64,000 nt of DNA, taken from the NCBI GenBank assembly GCA_024349725.1, contig AP026064.1:518592-582591 (forward strand), given 5' to 3'. This document shows positions 48,508 to 60,187 of the stretch, piece by piece. A model generated the notes under the pieces. It was given only the letters and a program-made list of their open reading frames with translations. It did no database searches and was not told the origin of the DNA. Within the stretch, counting starts at the first letter, position 1; each line of letters starts with the position of its first letter. The translations under genes and the position numbers were made by a program. Source of the stretch: Arsenophonus endosymbiont of Ceratovacuna japonica. GTDB lineage: Bacteria; Pseudomonadota; Gammaproteobacteria; Enterobacterales; Enterobacteriaceae.

Positions 48508-49293
48508 TTATTTAATTAAATTTATATTTTGTATCCATTTTTTTACTATTTTAGGATTACCAGCTAATAAATTACCAGAGGTAAGATAATTATAACTACC
48601 ATTAAAATCAGTAATTATTCCACCAGCTTCACGTATTAATAATCCACCTATTATAAAATTCCAAGGTCTTGAATTAATTTCAAAGTAAGCATCAATACGA
48701 TTTGCAGCAATATAAGATAAATCTAAAATAGATGAACCAGTACATCGATAATAAAAATATATTTTAAATAATTTAGCTGTAAAATTAATATATTCAGAAA
48801 AATGCTGTTTTGTGTCAAAAGAAAAATTAATAGCAATAATAGATTCTTCTAACTTATTATCATTTTTCACACGAAGCCGGCAACCATTTAATTGTGCTCC
48901 TTGCCCACGTACTGCAGTAAACAATTCATTAAGCATAGGATTATAAATAGCAACAATTTCTGCACGATTATTAACATATACTGTAATAGAAACAGCAAAA
49001 TGTGGTATTTTTTTAGAAAAATTAATTATACCATTTAAAGGATCAATAATCCACTTAATATTATTTTTAATATTAAGTAATTCAATGTTTTGTTTTGTAA
49101 GAAAAATATGATTAGGATATGATTTCTGTATGATTTCGATCATAATTAATTCTGTTTTTTTATTAAAAATTATTATAGAATTATTTTCTTTTTTTTCAGT
49201 TTTTTTAAAAAAATTAATTTCTTCATAATTTTTAGTAATAAAATCACCTGCTTTACGAACTGCTCGTATAGCAATAGTTAGCATTGGATGCAT
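48508..49293 (-). CDS. suhB: SuhB, Nus-type antitermination factor with degenerate IMPase site
   Basis: In E. coli SuhB has inositol monophosphatase activity and is also part of the NusA/RNA polymerase complex that antiterminates and folds rRNA transcripts. The 261 residues align without gaps to E. coli numbering over the catalytic region, from MHPMLTIAIRAVRKAGDFI to the C terminus. The metal and catalytic residues are mostly lost: Glu67 is Lys, Asp87 is Asn (WIIDPLNG), Asp212 is Asn (RPWNF), Asp44 is Asn, and Thr89-Thr90 are Ile-Ile. Asp84 remains. Surface and structural blocks such as PHFAVS, NELFTAVRGQGAQLNG and REAGG are conserved. The phosphatase is probably inactive, while a selected non-enzymatic role is likely. 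Confidence 0.93.
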   Translation of the reverse strand: MHPMLTIAIRAVRKAGDFITKNYEEINFFKKTEKKENNSIIIFNKKTELIMIEIIQKSYPNHIFLTKQNIELLNIKNNIKWIIDPLNGIINFSKKIPHFAVSITVYVNNRAEIVAIYNPMLNELFTAVRGQGAQLNGCRLRVKNDNKLEESIIAINFSFDTKQHFSEYINFTAKLFKIYFYYRCTGSSILDLSYIAANRIDAYFEINSRPWNFIIGGLLIREAGGIITDFNGSYNYLTSGNLLAGNPKIVKKWIQNINLIK

Positions 49294-49934
49294 AAATTAC
49301 TTCCAATAAAATATTAAAGAACAAAAATTAATAAATTATAAATTTAACATAAATCTATTTATATAACTATAATTATAAAAAAATATATAATATATATTAT
49401 ATTAAAATATAAATTATTATATAAATAATAATTTACTATTTTTATATTATTTGTAATTTATATATTTTATATTAAATATATAAATTAATTTTATTTTAAT
49501 ATAATATTTATGTTATTTTTATTTTAAATCATAAAAAATAATAATTTTATTTAAGTAAGAATATATTATTTATATTTTTATAAAATTTATATTAATAAAA
49601 TACAAATAATAAATATTTTAATAAAAAATTTTATTATATCATAATTATAATTAATATTAGTAATTATAATTAATTTAATTTAAAATATTATTTTATTATT
49701 ATAAAATAATAATTTTATAATAATAAAATAAGTAAATTATTTTTTATAATTATATATTAATCATAATAAATAAAATTTATTATGATTGTTATTAATTTTA
49801 ATTATATTAGTAATTTTGTTTTTAAAATAATTTATCATTAAGTATTTTAATTAAATTTATTACAGGTAAAATAATAATTTATTTGTAATAAATAAAATAA
49901 AAAATAATGTTATTTGTAAATAAGGAAATAATAA
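49294..49934. other. Spacer suhB-folB
   Basis: The 641 bases lie between the divergent starts of suhB and folB. They are A/T-rich and hold no gene. An AAGGAAA Shine-Dalgarno for folB lies at the right end. Confidence 0.5.
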
Positions 49935-50288
49935 ATGGATATTATATGTATTGAACAATTATCAGTATTTACAACTATTGGTGTTTATGATTGGGAACAA
50001 ACTGTTAAACAAAAATTATTAATAGATATAGCAATGAAAGTAGATGTTCAATCCATAGTCGAAAATAATAAATTTAAATATTATATAGATTATACTAAAG
50101 TTAGTCAAGTAGTTATTAAATATGTAGAAAGTAAACAATTTGTACTTATAGAACAAGTAGCTAATGATGTTGCTAATATTGTTTTAAATAATTTTTCTAG
50201 TTATTGGGTTCAAGTTAAAATATATAAACTAAATGCAATTGTACAAGCTAAACAAGTAAGTATAATTATTGAAAGAACAAAAAAATAA
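49935..50288 (+). CDS. folB: Dihydroneopterin aldolase
   Basis: FolB cleaves 7,8-dihydroneopterin to 6-hydroxymethyl-dihydropterin in folate synthesis. It has 117 residues (E. coli 122). The conserved residues are present: Glu21 in GVYDWEQ, Tyr53 in the DYTKV segment, Glu73 in LIEQVAN, and the catalytic Lys98 in VQVKIYKLNA. It ends with SIIIERTKK. It converges on cca as in E. coli, with bacA, which lies between them there, removed. Together with glyA it suggests that folate metabolism is still used. Confidence 0.94.
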   Translation: MDIICIEQLSVFTTIGVYDWEQTVKQKLLIDIAMKVDVQSIVENNKFKYYIDYTKVSQVVIKYVESKQFVLIEQVANDVANIVLNNFSSYWVQVKIYKLNAIVQAKQVSIIIERTKK

Positions 50289-50440
50289 ATTAATTTATAT
50301 ATAATTATTATTTAAATTATTAAATAATAGTTTAAATAAAATAAATTAAGTTATATTAATTATATTAAAATAATATTTTATTTATTTTAAGTATATTTTA
50401 AATAATTATATTTTTATACTAATAATTAATTAAATTAAAT

Positions 50441-51667
50441 TTAAAATATTTGTTTCCACCAGTTAGTTAATACTTTAATACGTTGTTTAGTTATTTCATT
50501 TTTAATATGAATACCTTTATTACCTTGCTCAATAATATTTTTAATTGATACTTGTTGTGCAATTTGAAATGCTGAAATAATTAATTTAGCTTGTGGATAA
50601 GTGATATGTTCTTTCCCTATTATTCCACGTGCATCTGATTCGCAAACTATTACTAATTGATTAATACGATATGGTTTACGCCAACTATCTAATTTATTAA
50701 AAATATCAATTATAATCTTAGGTGTTAATTTATTAATTTGATGTATTTGTTGATTAAAACGAATAACTAATTTTGATAACTCTTTCATATTATTAGGAAT
50801 ACGTAATCTATTGCACATAGTTTCAATTAACAAAATTCCCATATTTATATCATTATAGTAATTATACATTTGTTTAGATTTTGTTAATATTTTACTAAAA
50901 TCATGACATATAGTAGCAAATCTAGTTTCAATATTATTTGTCAATAAAGCTGATATTTTTAAAGTTAATAGTGTATGAATTCCAATATTTATTTTATTAC
51001 CTAATTTAGTTAATATATTTATATTAAATAATTGATTAATTTCAGGGAAAAGAATAGCTAATGCACCACAATTATATAATACATGAAAATATATTTCAGG
51101 TGATGATGATTGTAATGCTTTTTTTGTTTCTTCCCATACTCTTTCTACACTAATAGCACTAAGTTCATTTTTATCTACCATTTTTTTCATCAATAATTTC
51201 GTTTCGTTGGCGATAGTAAATTTTTGTTTAGATAATTGAGCTGCAAAACGTGCGACTCTTAATAATCTTAAAGGATCTTCTGTAAAAGCATCAGAAACAT
51301 GACGTAATAAACGATTTTTTATATCTTCTTTACCATGATATGGATCAATTATTTTTCCATCTTTAGTTTGTGCAATAGCATTTATAGTTAAATCTCGTCT
51401 CAATAGATCTTCTTCTATAGTTATATTTGGTGCAGAATAACAAGAAAAACCAGTATAACCTATACCAATTTTACGCTCTGTACGTGCAAGTGCATATTCT
51501 TCATGTGTTTTAGGATGAAGAAAAACAGGGAAATCTTTACCAATTTGTTGAAAACCTAGTTTAATTAGATCATTTGTAGTTGCTCCAGATACTACCCAAT
51601 CACGATCAGAAATTGGTAATTTTAATAGATGATCTCTTACTGCGCCACCAACAAGATAAATATTCAT
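50441..51667 (-). CDS. cca: CCA-adding tRNA nucleotidyltransferase
   Basis: Cca adds or repairs the 3' CCA end of tRNAs. The 408 residues (E. coli 412) keep the class II nucleotidyltransferase head: YLVGGAVRD (4-12), the metal-binding DRD (Asp21, Asp23), RRDLTINAIA (90-99) and EDPLRLLRVARFA. The C-terminal HD phosphohydrolase domain is partly degraded. His255-Asp256 remain, but the positions equal to E. coli His270, His271, His273 and His305 are Tyr, Tyr, Asp and Asn. The polymerase should work, while the 2'-phosphatase and phosphodiesterase activities are doubtful. It converges on folB. Confidence 0.96.
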   Translation of the reverse strand: MNIYLVGGAVRDHLLKLPISDRDWVVSGATTNDLIKLGFQQIGKDFPVFLHPKTHEEYALARTERKIGIGYTGFSCYSAPNITIEEDLLRRDLTINAIAQTKDGKIIDPYHGKEDIKNRLLRHVSDAFTEDPLRLLRVARFAAQLSKQKFTIANETKLLMKKMVDKNELSAISVERVWEETKKALQSSSPEIYFHVLYNCGALAILFPEINQLFNINILTKLGNKINIGIHTLLTLKISALLTNNIETRFATICHDFSKILTKSKQMYNYYNDINMGILLIETMCNRLRIPNNMKELSKLVIRFNQQIHQINKLTPKIIIDIFNKLDSWRKPYRINQLVIVCESDARGIIGKEHITYPQAKLIISAFQIAQQVSIKNIIEQGNKGIHIKNEITKQRIKVLTNWWKQIF

Positions 51668-54287
51668 ATTATTTTCTTTAATTTATCCTGTATTTATTAT
51701 ATTTAATTATATTAATTTTAAGCAATTATTTAAATAATTTTTATAATCAATAACTTATATGTAATTAATTTAATACATGTATTTAATCGTTAAATTTAAT
51801 TATTTTTTATATTATTCTATAATTATTAATAATATAATAATTAATTTTAGTATTTTAATTGATAAAAGTATATATAATTTTTTTATAAAAATAAAATAAT
51901 TTAATAATTAAATTATCATAAAAAATTAAATTGATATCATATTAAAATTAGTAATAATTTTTATTTTATTTATATATTTTAAATAAAATATTATTATTTA
52001 TATTTAACATACTTTAAATATATTAATATAATATATTTATATGTATAATGTATTATAATATTTATTTAAAATTATTATTTATTGTCAAATATTAAATATT
52101 AATAATAATATACAATAAATATTGTATTATAAATATATTATTAATTGTATAAATATATAAGTGATTTATTTAAAATATAAAAATATTAAAATATTTTATT
52201 TATATAATAAATATTATTACGTTATCATTTATTGAACTAAAGAAAAAATACTAAGATATTGTTAAATTTTATTTAAAATGAAATTTTAAATTTAAAATAT
52301 ATAAAACTTTAATTGAATTAAAAATATTTTAATAATATTATTAGAATTAAATATTTATTTAATATTTAAATTATTTTATTATAATAATAATATATTATTA
52401 TTATATTAATTATATTGTATATATATTTTATTTATTATTTAAATTATAATATTAATAAACATAAAATATTTAATTTAAATTAATATTGAAATATAAAATA
52501 TATCTTTATTTTAAATAAATATTAATAAATGTGTTAATAATAATTAAATTAAGAAAAATAAATAAAATTAATCAATTTTATTAATCAATATAAATTCTTT
52601 ATATAGCATTAAATATAATATTACTAAAATATTAAAATAATAATTATATTAATATAATCTATCTCTAAAAGTATATAACATTATTATAAATTTTTAATAT
52701 TGTAATTAATGTTTTATATAATCAATACTATAAATATTTAAGTAAAATTTTATTAATATTATTTATATTTAATATAAATACTAAAATTTATAGTTAAAAA
52801 TAAATATTTAAAAATATATAATTATTAATATATATAATTTAATAATTAATCTATTAATATAATATATTATTTTATTGTTATACATATTAATTATTTTAAA
52901 TAAAAAATAAAGTAAAGTTCTTAATTTTAAATAAAACTATTTATTATTAAATATTATTATTATGAAGGTAATTAATATTTTATAAAAAAAATCTTAATAT
53001 ATATTTATATGATATTTTATTATATAATTTCTTTTTATTATTAGATAATAATTTTATAATTTTATATTAAGTATTATTATAAAAAATATATTGTAATAAT
53101 AAATATGATCTTTAAAAAATTATTTTTTAAAAAAATAATATATTAAATTAATATTATTATAATAGTAATATTAGATTATAATTATAATGATATTTAAATA
53201 TCATTTTTATTTAAATATTATATTTATTAATAATTAATTATTTTAATAAATATTTTTATAAAAATTTTAATTTTTAATAGCTATATTTTAAATGTATTGT
53301 TAATAAATATTTTATTTATAGTATTAATATTTTATAGAAGAAATTATTAATATAATTAATATAAATAATATATTAATTACATGTTTTTAATTACTTTATT
53401 AATGTAATATATTTAATTTAATTTAAATTCAATAAAGTATTAATATAAAAAAGTAAAAAATTTCTATAAAAATATAAATTTTAGTTATTTAATAATTTTA
53501 AATATTAATTTCTTTATTTTAATAACATTAATCATTATAATTATATTTTTATAAATAAATACACTTAATAGATGTTAATTATTTTTAAAAAATTATATCA
53601 TATATATAAATAATTAAGATTTATTTTTAAAAATATTTTTATTAAAAAATTTATAATAATTGTAGATAAATATTTTATTTTATATTATATATTTTAATTA
53701 TTAAATATTATTATATATTAAGTAAAATTAAAATATATCAATTTAATAATATTTATTATTAAAATAAATAATAATATATTATTATTTATTAATAATTATT
53801 TAATATTAACTAATGAACTAATTTATATAAATTTAAAATTTATATATAAAATTTTAAATAATATAATATTTTATTTATATAATAAAATATTATATCAAAT
53901 AAAATTGAAAATAATTTATTTATTTACTACAATATAATTTCTTTTAAAATAAAATATTATAGTTATTAATATATTTTGATTTTATTGTTAATAAATTATA
54001 TTTAATATATAGTTTTATTATTTATTTTTATTATTAACAATGTCTTAATCAATAGTAATATTTATTTTAATAATTAAATAATATAATTAAAAAATAATTT
54101 AATTATTATTTATAATAAAAATTAATAAATTTATTAATTTATTGAAATTTATATTAATATTATAATAAAATGATAAAATCATATAATTTAAAAAGATTAA
54201 TATATATATTTTAATAAAATATTAATGATTTATATTTTTATTTTTTATGATCATTGGTAATCTAGTATTTATTAATGAGGCTTTATT
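51668..54287. other. Longest gene desert, cca-ribB
   Basis: These 2.6 kb are extremely A/T-rich, with no coding frame, tRNA or conserved RNA. In particular, the E. coli ribB gene has an FMN riboswitch in its leader, and no GC-containing riboswitch core is visible in the last several hundred bases here. Small palindromes occur, such as 53187-53206. Confidence 0.6.
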
Positions 54288-54953
54288 ATGAATCAAATAT
54301 CACTTTCAATGTATAGAAATCCTATTGAAAGTATTGAACTTGCTCTTGAATCATTACGTCAAGGTAAAGGTGTTATGATACTTGATGACGAAAATCGTGA
54401 GAATGAAGGTGATCTTATTTTTGCAGCTGAAGTTATGACAATTGAACAAATGGCATTAACTATTCGTTATGGAAGTGGAATTGTGTGTCTTTGTATAACT
54501 GATGAACGACGTAAGCAATTAGAATTACCTATGATGGTTAAAAATAATTCTAGTAAGTTTCAAACAGCGTTTACTATTACTATTGAAGCAGCTGAAGGTG
54601 TTACAACTGGAGTTTCGGCTAGTGATAGGTTAATGACTATTCAAAAAGCCATTGCTGATAATGCAAAACCAATTGATCTTAATCGCCCAGGTCATGTTTT
54701 TCCATTAAGATCTCAAGAAGGTGGAGTATTACATAGGCGTGGTCATACTGAAGCTACAATTGATTTAGTTACTTTAGCTGGTTTTAAACCAGCAGGTGTT
54801 TTATGTGAGTTAACAAATGATGATGGGACAATGGCTCGAATGCCAGAAGTTCTTATTTTTGCGAATAAATATAATATGCCAGTAATAACTATCGAAAATC
54901 TAGTTACTTATAGGAAGCAATTAAATAAAAATAGATTAATAACAAAAATGTAA
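54288..54953 (+). CDS. ribB: 3,4-dihydroxy-2-butanone 4-phosphate synthase
   Basis: RibB makes the four-carbon unit of riboflavin from ribulose 5-phosphate. The 221 residues (E. coli 217) carry the active-site loop [17 protein letters not shown] (about 34-50), the [13 protein letters not shown] block, [22 protein letters not shown] and the substrate-binding GHTEATIDL with [13 protein letters not shown]. It is a stand-alone RibB without the GTP cyclohydrolase fusion. A TGAGG Shine-Dalgarno fixes the start. Ribulose 5-phosphate is supplied by the zwf route, also kept in this window. Confidence 0.97.
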   Translation: MNQISLSMYRNPIESIELALESLRQGKGVMILDDENRENEGDLIFAAEVMTIEQMALTIRYGSGIVCLCITDERRKQLELPMMVKNNSSKFQTAFTITIEAAEGVTTGVSASDRLMTIQKAIADNAKPIDLNRPGHVFPLRSQEGGVLHRRGHTEATIDLVTLAGFKPAGVLCELTNDDGTMARMPEVLIFANKYNMPVITIENLVTYRKQLNKNRLITKM

Positions 54954-56021
54954 TTTTTATATTACTTAAGTTTTATATTTTAAATTATAAATAATATATT
55001 AAAATATAATTTTTATAATTTAGATATAAAATAAAAATATTTTTTCTAATAATATTTAATTTTAGATAAAAATATTATTTTATAATTTTAATTATATTAA
55101 TAATATTAAAATAATTATATATTAATATATATAATATTTATTATTATTAATAATTAATAATCTTATAATATTAATGTTTAAATTTTATATATAAATAAAT
55201 ATTTTTTATTTTTATTTTTTTTAATTAAATTTAAAATTATTATATTAATATTTGATAAATACTAAAGATATTTTATATTATATTATTATAAATTAATAAT
55301 ATAATATAAAATATTATATATTGTTTTATAGTGTACAAAATTAAAAATAATCATATAATTTTATATTTAATTAATTGAATAATACTTTAATAAAATTATA
55401 TTTTAATTAATAATAATTATTTATTTAGATAAAAATAATTACAATTATTTGATATATTATTTAATTATTAATTTCTAATTTTATATATTTTAATATTAAA
55501 ATTATTTTAATTTAAGCTAAGTTTAATTTATAAAATTAATAAATTTATTTTTAATTAATATTGAAAATTATATATTAATTTACATAAATTAAAAGTAGTA
55601 TAAAATGTTATTATTAATATCATATATTAATTTAATATTATTATATTATATTGATAAATATATTAAATATTTATAAAATAACTACCATTAATAAAAAAAA
55701 TTAAAATTTATATTATTATATTTTTAAAATAAAGAACTAATTTATATATTTTAAATTAATACATTTAAATATAATTAATTATAGCATATAATATTAATGG
55801 ATATATTTTATTTTATATTTTTTATTAATAAAAATTAATAATACATATATAATCAATTTTAAATTTGCGATTAATTTATTTTTTAATAATTATATAAATA
55901 TTATAATTATTATACTTATAGGAAATAACATTTTACTTAAAAATTAATTTTAAATATTTTATTATTAAAATAGTATAAATATAATAATATATTTTAATTA
56001 ATTAATTATGAGCATAATATA
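54954..56021. other. Gene desert ribB-mtn
   Basis: This 1.07-kb A/T-rich interval has no recognisable gene, RNA or strong hairpin. The mtn ribosome-binding site at its right end is weak (GAGCA). Confidence 0.55.
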
Positions 56022-56723
56022 ATGAAAATTGCAATAATATGTGCAATAGAACAAGAATTAGTATTATTATGCAAGCAAATTAATGCTAAAATTATATTAT
56101 CACGAGGTTATTGTAATATATACTGTGGAAAAATTGATAATTTTAATATTATTATAGTAAAATCTGGTATTGGTAAAGTTTCTGCAGCAATGGGTACAAC
56201 ATTATTAATAGAATATTTTGCACCCGAATTTATTATTAATATTGGAGCTGCTGGTGGGGTAATATCTAGCTTAAAAATTGGAGATATTATAATTTCAAAA
56301 GATGTTTGTTATCATGATGTTAATATTATTTCTTTTGGTTATCAATTAGGACAGATGGCACAATATCCAATGATTTTTCATGCAGATAAAAAATTGATAA
56401 AATTGGCTAAAAAAAGTATTAAAAAATTAAATTTATATTCTATTTGTGGTTTAATTTGTAGTGGTGATAAATTTATTAATAATAAACAAGATTTAAATTA
56501 TATTAATCAATATTTTCCTAATGCTATTGCTATAGAAATGGAAGGAGCAGCAATTAGCCAAATATGTTATCAATTTAGTATACCATTTATTATTATTCGC
56601 ATAATTTCTGATGTTGCAAATCAAGATTCTCATATTTCTTTTAAAAAATTTTTACCTATTGTGGCTCATAAATCTAATATAATAATACAAACAATGTTAA
56701 CATATATATCTGACTTATATTGA
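56022..56723 (+). CDS. mtn: 5'-methylthioadenosine/S-adenosylhomocysteine nucleosidase
   Basis: Mtn (Pfs) cleaves the adenine from methylthioadenosine and S-adenosylhomocysteine, removing products that inhibit methyltransferases such as RsmI and RsmE. The 233 residues (E. coli 232) have the catalytic Glu12 in AIEQEL, KSGIGKVSAAMG, INIGAAGG, the ribose-binding AIEMEGAAI, and the catalytic aspartate in RIISDVANQDS. It converges on erpA with only 55 bases between them. The E. coli genes btuF and yadS, which lie between them there, have been deleted. Confidence 0.96.
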   Translation: MKIAIICAIEQELVLLCKQINAKIILSRGYCNIYCGKIDNFNIIIVKSGIGKVSAAMGTTLLIEYFAPEFIINIGAAGGVISSLKIGDIIISKDVCYHDVNIISFGYQLGQMAQYPMIFHADKKLIKLAKKSIKKLNLYSICGLICSGDKFINNKQDLNYINQYFPNAIAIEMEGAAISQICYQFSIPFIIIRIISDVANQDSHISFKKFLPIVAHKSNIIIQTMLTYISDLY

Positions 56724-56727
56724 TATG

Positions 56728-56755
56728 AATAAATAATTATTAATAATTATTTATT
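56728..56755. terminator. Shared terminator between convergent mtn and erpA
   Basis: Perfect 12-bp A/T arms with a 4-base loop start 4 bases after the mtn stop codon and lie within 25 bases of the erpA stop codon. The position between convergent genes suggests a bidirectional terminator. Confidence 0.45.
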
Positions 56756-56778
56756 ATATTAATATAAAATATAAACAA

Positions 56779-57123
56779 TTAAATACTAAATGAAGAACCA
56801 CAACTACAAGTTGTTTTTGCATTTGGGTTTGTTATTACAAATCGTGATCCTTTTAATTCTTCAATATAATCAATATAAGCACCAATTAAGTACTGTAAAC
56901 TAACAGGATCAACAATTAATTCTATATTATATCTTTTAATAATTAAATCGTCTTTATTAATTTTATCGTCAAAAGTAAATCCATATTGAAAACCATTACA
57001 TCCTCCACCAGTAATATATATACGTAATCGTAAGTTTATATTTTTTTCATTATCAATTAATTTTTTAATTTTTTTTGCTGCAATTTTAGTGAATTTTATA
57101 GGTAATATTATATTATTATTCAT
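56779..57123 (-). CDS. erpA: Iron-sulfur cluster insertion protein ErpA
   Basis: ErpA is an A-type carrier that delivers Fe-S clusters to apoproteins, including isoprenoid enzymes and respiratory proteins. The 114 residues equal E. coli. The three cluster-binding cysteines are at the same positions: Cys42 in [12 protein letters not shown], and Cys106 and Cys108 in [10 protein letters not shown]. It converges on mtn and lies downstream of the mrcB remnant on the same strand, as in E. coli once the genes between them are removed. Likely clients in this window include the ferredoxin YfhL. Confidence 0.97.
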   Translation of the reverse strand: MNNNIILPIKFTKIAAKKIKKLIDNEKNINLRLRIYITGGGCNGFQYGFTFDDKINKDDLIIKRYNIELIVDPVSLQYLIGAYIDYIEELKGSRFVITNPNAKTTCSCGSSFSI

Positions 57124-57917
57124 TTATAACCTCAAAATAATATATTAATTTAATAAATAAAAATAAATATTTTATTAAATTATTTATAATAATTTAATAA
57201 CAGATAAATTAATAATAATATTAAATTAAATTAACTAATTTTAAAATATATTTAATTTATTATAAATTTTATGTTACTAAGTAAATTATTTTATACTTAT
57301 TTTATATATATTATTTAAAAATAATTTAAATATACTTAAATTAATAAAATATATAAATATTATATTAAATATTTACTTATTATTTTAAAAAAAAATAAAT
57401 ACTAAAAAATTAATTATTATTATTTATTTTAAACTAAAATTGTTTTAAAATATAAATAAAATTTTAATTAATAAATAATTATATTTATTATATACTTTAA
57501 TAAAATTTATAATAAGATATTATTTTTATAAAACTTATATATATTATATTTATAATATTAATAATAATATTTATATTAATAATATTTTACTTTATAAAAC
57601 TTATACTTTTAAGTAAAATAATTTTGTAATTTAAAATTAATAATTAAAAGATAGATAATAATTAATAATTTATATTTGCAATCTAAACTATTAGATAAAT
57701 ATAAAATGTATAAATAATTATTTAATTTTATTTATTAAAATATTAAATATATATAATTAAAGTAATGAAACAAATTTAATTAAATTAATGATAATTTATT
57801 TATATAAAATTAAATATTATTAATTAATATTGATTATATTTTATTTGTTTATTATTTATTATTTAAATATATATTTTATTGATAAAGTATTATTATTTAT
57901 TTACATATTTTAACTTA
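57124..57917. other. Spacer between the mrcB remnant and erpA
   Basis: These 794 A/T-rich bases correspond to the place of fhuACDB, hemL and clcA in E. coli. No remains are visible. A 15-bp direct repeat (TTTATAAAACTTATA) occurs at 57525 and 57591. Confidence 0.5.
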
Positions 57918-60187
57918 TTAAAATTTAAGTTTGATTTTAATTATTTGTGCTCCTAATTAACATAATATTTGTGGATTTTTATTCCATATTGGAAACATAC
58001 GATGTCCATTTCTTATATCGTTAAAGCTATCATCAGTATTAATTTGTATTTCAGTAATATCTTCTAGTGGTGTATTATATAATATAAATGGAGTTTTATT
58101 TTCTAAATATTGACTATAAATAGGTAATGCTCCACTAGAATCTATAAGATTTGTTGGTTCATTATTATCACAACCAACCTATACAATTACTATTTCTGTT
58201 CCATCAATACTAGCAAACCAACTATCTCTTAAATTATTGATTGTTCCAATCTTACCAGTTAAATGATATTTAGCAAATTTATTCATTAATAATCGAGATG
58301 TACCGCGCTCAATTACTTATTTCATTCTATAAAATGTTAAATAATCTGCCTATGGTGGCATTATTAACTTTGATGATGGATAACTTTGATAAAGTTTATT
58401 TCCATTACTATTAATAACAAATCTTAATGATAATAATAAAGTTTTATTACCGCCACAACTAATAGTTTGAAACATTGGTACAGTTTCTATCAATGTTAAA
58501 TTTAAAGCACTTAATAATATTAATGGAACTTTTTCTATAGTAGTACTTGGTATTTCTAAACTAATTAATATTTTACTAATATGATCTAAACCAATATCTA
58601 AACCAATATTTACTGTTGTGATATTTAATAAATTAATTAATGCATCAATTAATATAACTTTTCCGCGAAAATTACGATCATAATTTTTAGGCTTCCATAT
58701 TTTATTATTAAATTTCATAGAAATTAGTTTATCAAGTACCAATGTATTTAATTTAAAACGATTTGGTTCAGTTAATGCAGTGAGATATATAGAAGGTTTA
58801 ACAAGTGAATCAATTGAACGATGAACATTTAAAGCATGGTTAAAATCAAAATATTGTAGTTGAAATCCTCCAACTATAGCACAAACTTCACTATTAATAC
58901 GATCAATTACTACCATAGCACTTTCAAGATCAAATAATTTATGTCTTTTACGTAAATTAATTATACCTTGCTTAATAGAATTTTCAGCAGCTTGTTGAGA
59001 AACTAGATTTAATATAGTAAATATTTTAGCACCTGAAAGATTATTAAATTTATCACCTAATTTTTTAATTAATTCATTACGAACCAATTGAATAAATGCT
59101 AGCTATGTAGTTAAAGTATTATTTTTAAACTGAATACCTAAATAACGAGTAATTAATGTATGATATAATTCATAATTAATTATTTACGCTTTAATAATAA
59201 TTTTAGTATTAAATTACGTCGTTTAATAGTATACTTATGATTATTCCATGGATTATATAATGATGTTCCTTTAACCATTCCAACTAATAATGCTTCTTGA
59301 TCAACACTTATCTCATTTATTAGACGACCAAAATAATATAAACTTGCAGTAAGAAAACCATGAATTTGATTATCACCACTTTGTCCTAAATAAACTTCAT
59401 TTAGATAAATTTCAAGAATGAGTTCTTTACTATAATAAAAATCCATTAAAATTGCCATATAAACGTCATTAAAGCTTTATGTATTAATGTTTTTTATTGA
59501 TTAAAATAAATTTTTAACTAGTTATTGAGTTAAAGTATTGCCACCCTGAATAGTTTTACCAGTTATAAAGTTAGCAATAATTGCTCTTCCAATAGAATAA
59601 ATATTAATTTCATTATGTTTATAAAAGTATCTATCTTCAGTTTCAAGTAATATTTTTACTAATGAATTAGGGAAATTTTTTCTAGGTAATATTAATCGTT
59701 ATTAATTATTAGTTGATTAAATCATTGTAATTAATTTAAGATCTAGTCTAAAAAAACCAAATGAATGACCATTTTTTATATTAGTAATATTTATAAGTTT
59801 ATCTCGTACAAAATTTAATTTAGCTAAAATATACTCTTCTTTTTGATCTGGAAAAACAAATAGTCTACATAATATTTTTATAGCATTATTTTTAACAATA
59901 TATTCACCAGGTGAAGTAATTTTATTTACCTTATGATATTATATATTATTTAATAATCTAATTATTTCTTCTTTGTTATAATTCATACTTGGTTCAAAAT
60001 TAATTATTCTACTATAAATAGCTGATGGAAGATCCCAAATTTTTCCATTTAAACGGTCACTTATTTTTTTATATAAATAAATATCATAAACAATAATTAA
60101 TAATATTAATATAATGATAATTATTATAAATAATCGAAACAAAAAACACTTATTTCTAAATAATAAATGTTTATTATTTTTTGCCAT
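57918..60187 (-). pseudogene. mrcB: Decaying mrcB, penicillin-binding protein 1b
   Basis: Translation on the minus strand follows E. coli PBP1b from the N-terminal membrane helix (IIIIIILILLIIVYDIYLYKK) through the transglycosylase and transpeptidase domains to the last conserved block. It is interrupted by about a dozen in-frame stops (among them 59939, 59717, 59702, 59699, 59103, 58350, 58317, 58179 and 57957) and by one single-base frameshift near 59180. Several stops replace Gln or Trp codons. ETEDRYFY keeps the transglycosylase glutamate and SLVK keeps the transpeptidase serine-lysine, but SxN is LLN and KTG is KIG. Open pieces remain at 59180-59458 and 58350-59087. PBP1b cannot be made. 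The E. coli neighbours erpA and dksA keep their relative order and orientation. Confidence 0.95.

Noticed and set aside
51668..54287. FMN riboswitch in the ribB leader
   Set aside because: E. coli ribB has one, but no conserved GC-containing core could be found upstream of ribB here. Absence is likely, though only a covariance search would settle it.
57525..57605. 15-bp direct repeat as an insertion-sequence footprint
   Set aside because: The repeat is A/T-rich apart from a single C, has no transposase between the copies and is short enough to be chance in this composition.
57918..60187. Stop-codon reassignment (TAA/TAG read as Gln or another residue) to rescue mrcB
   Set aside because: All other genes are free of internal stops and end at TAA, TAG or TGA. 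The stops in mrcB replace several different amino acids, and a frameshift plus lost catalytic motifs also break the gene.
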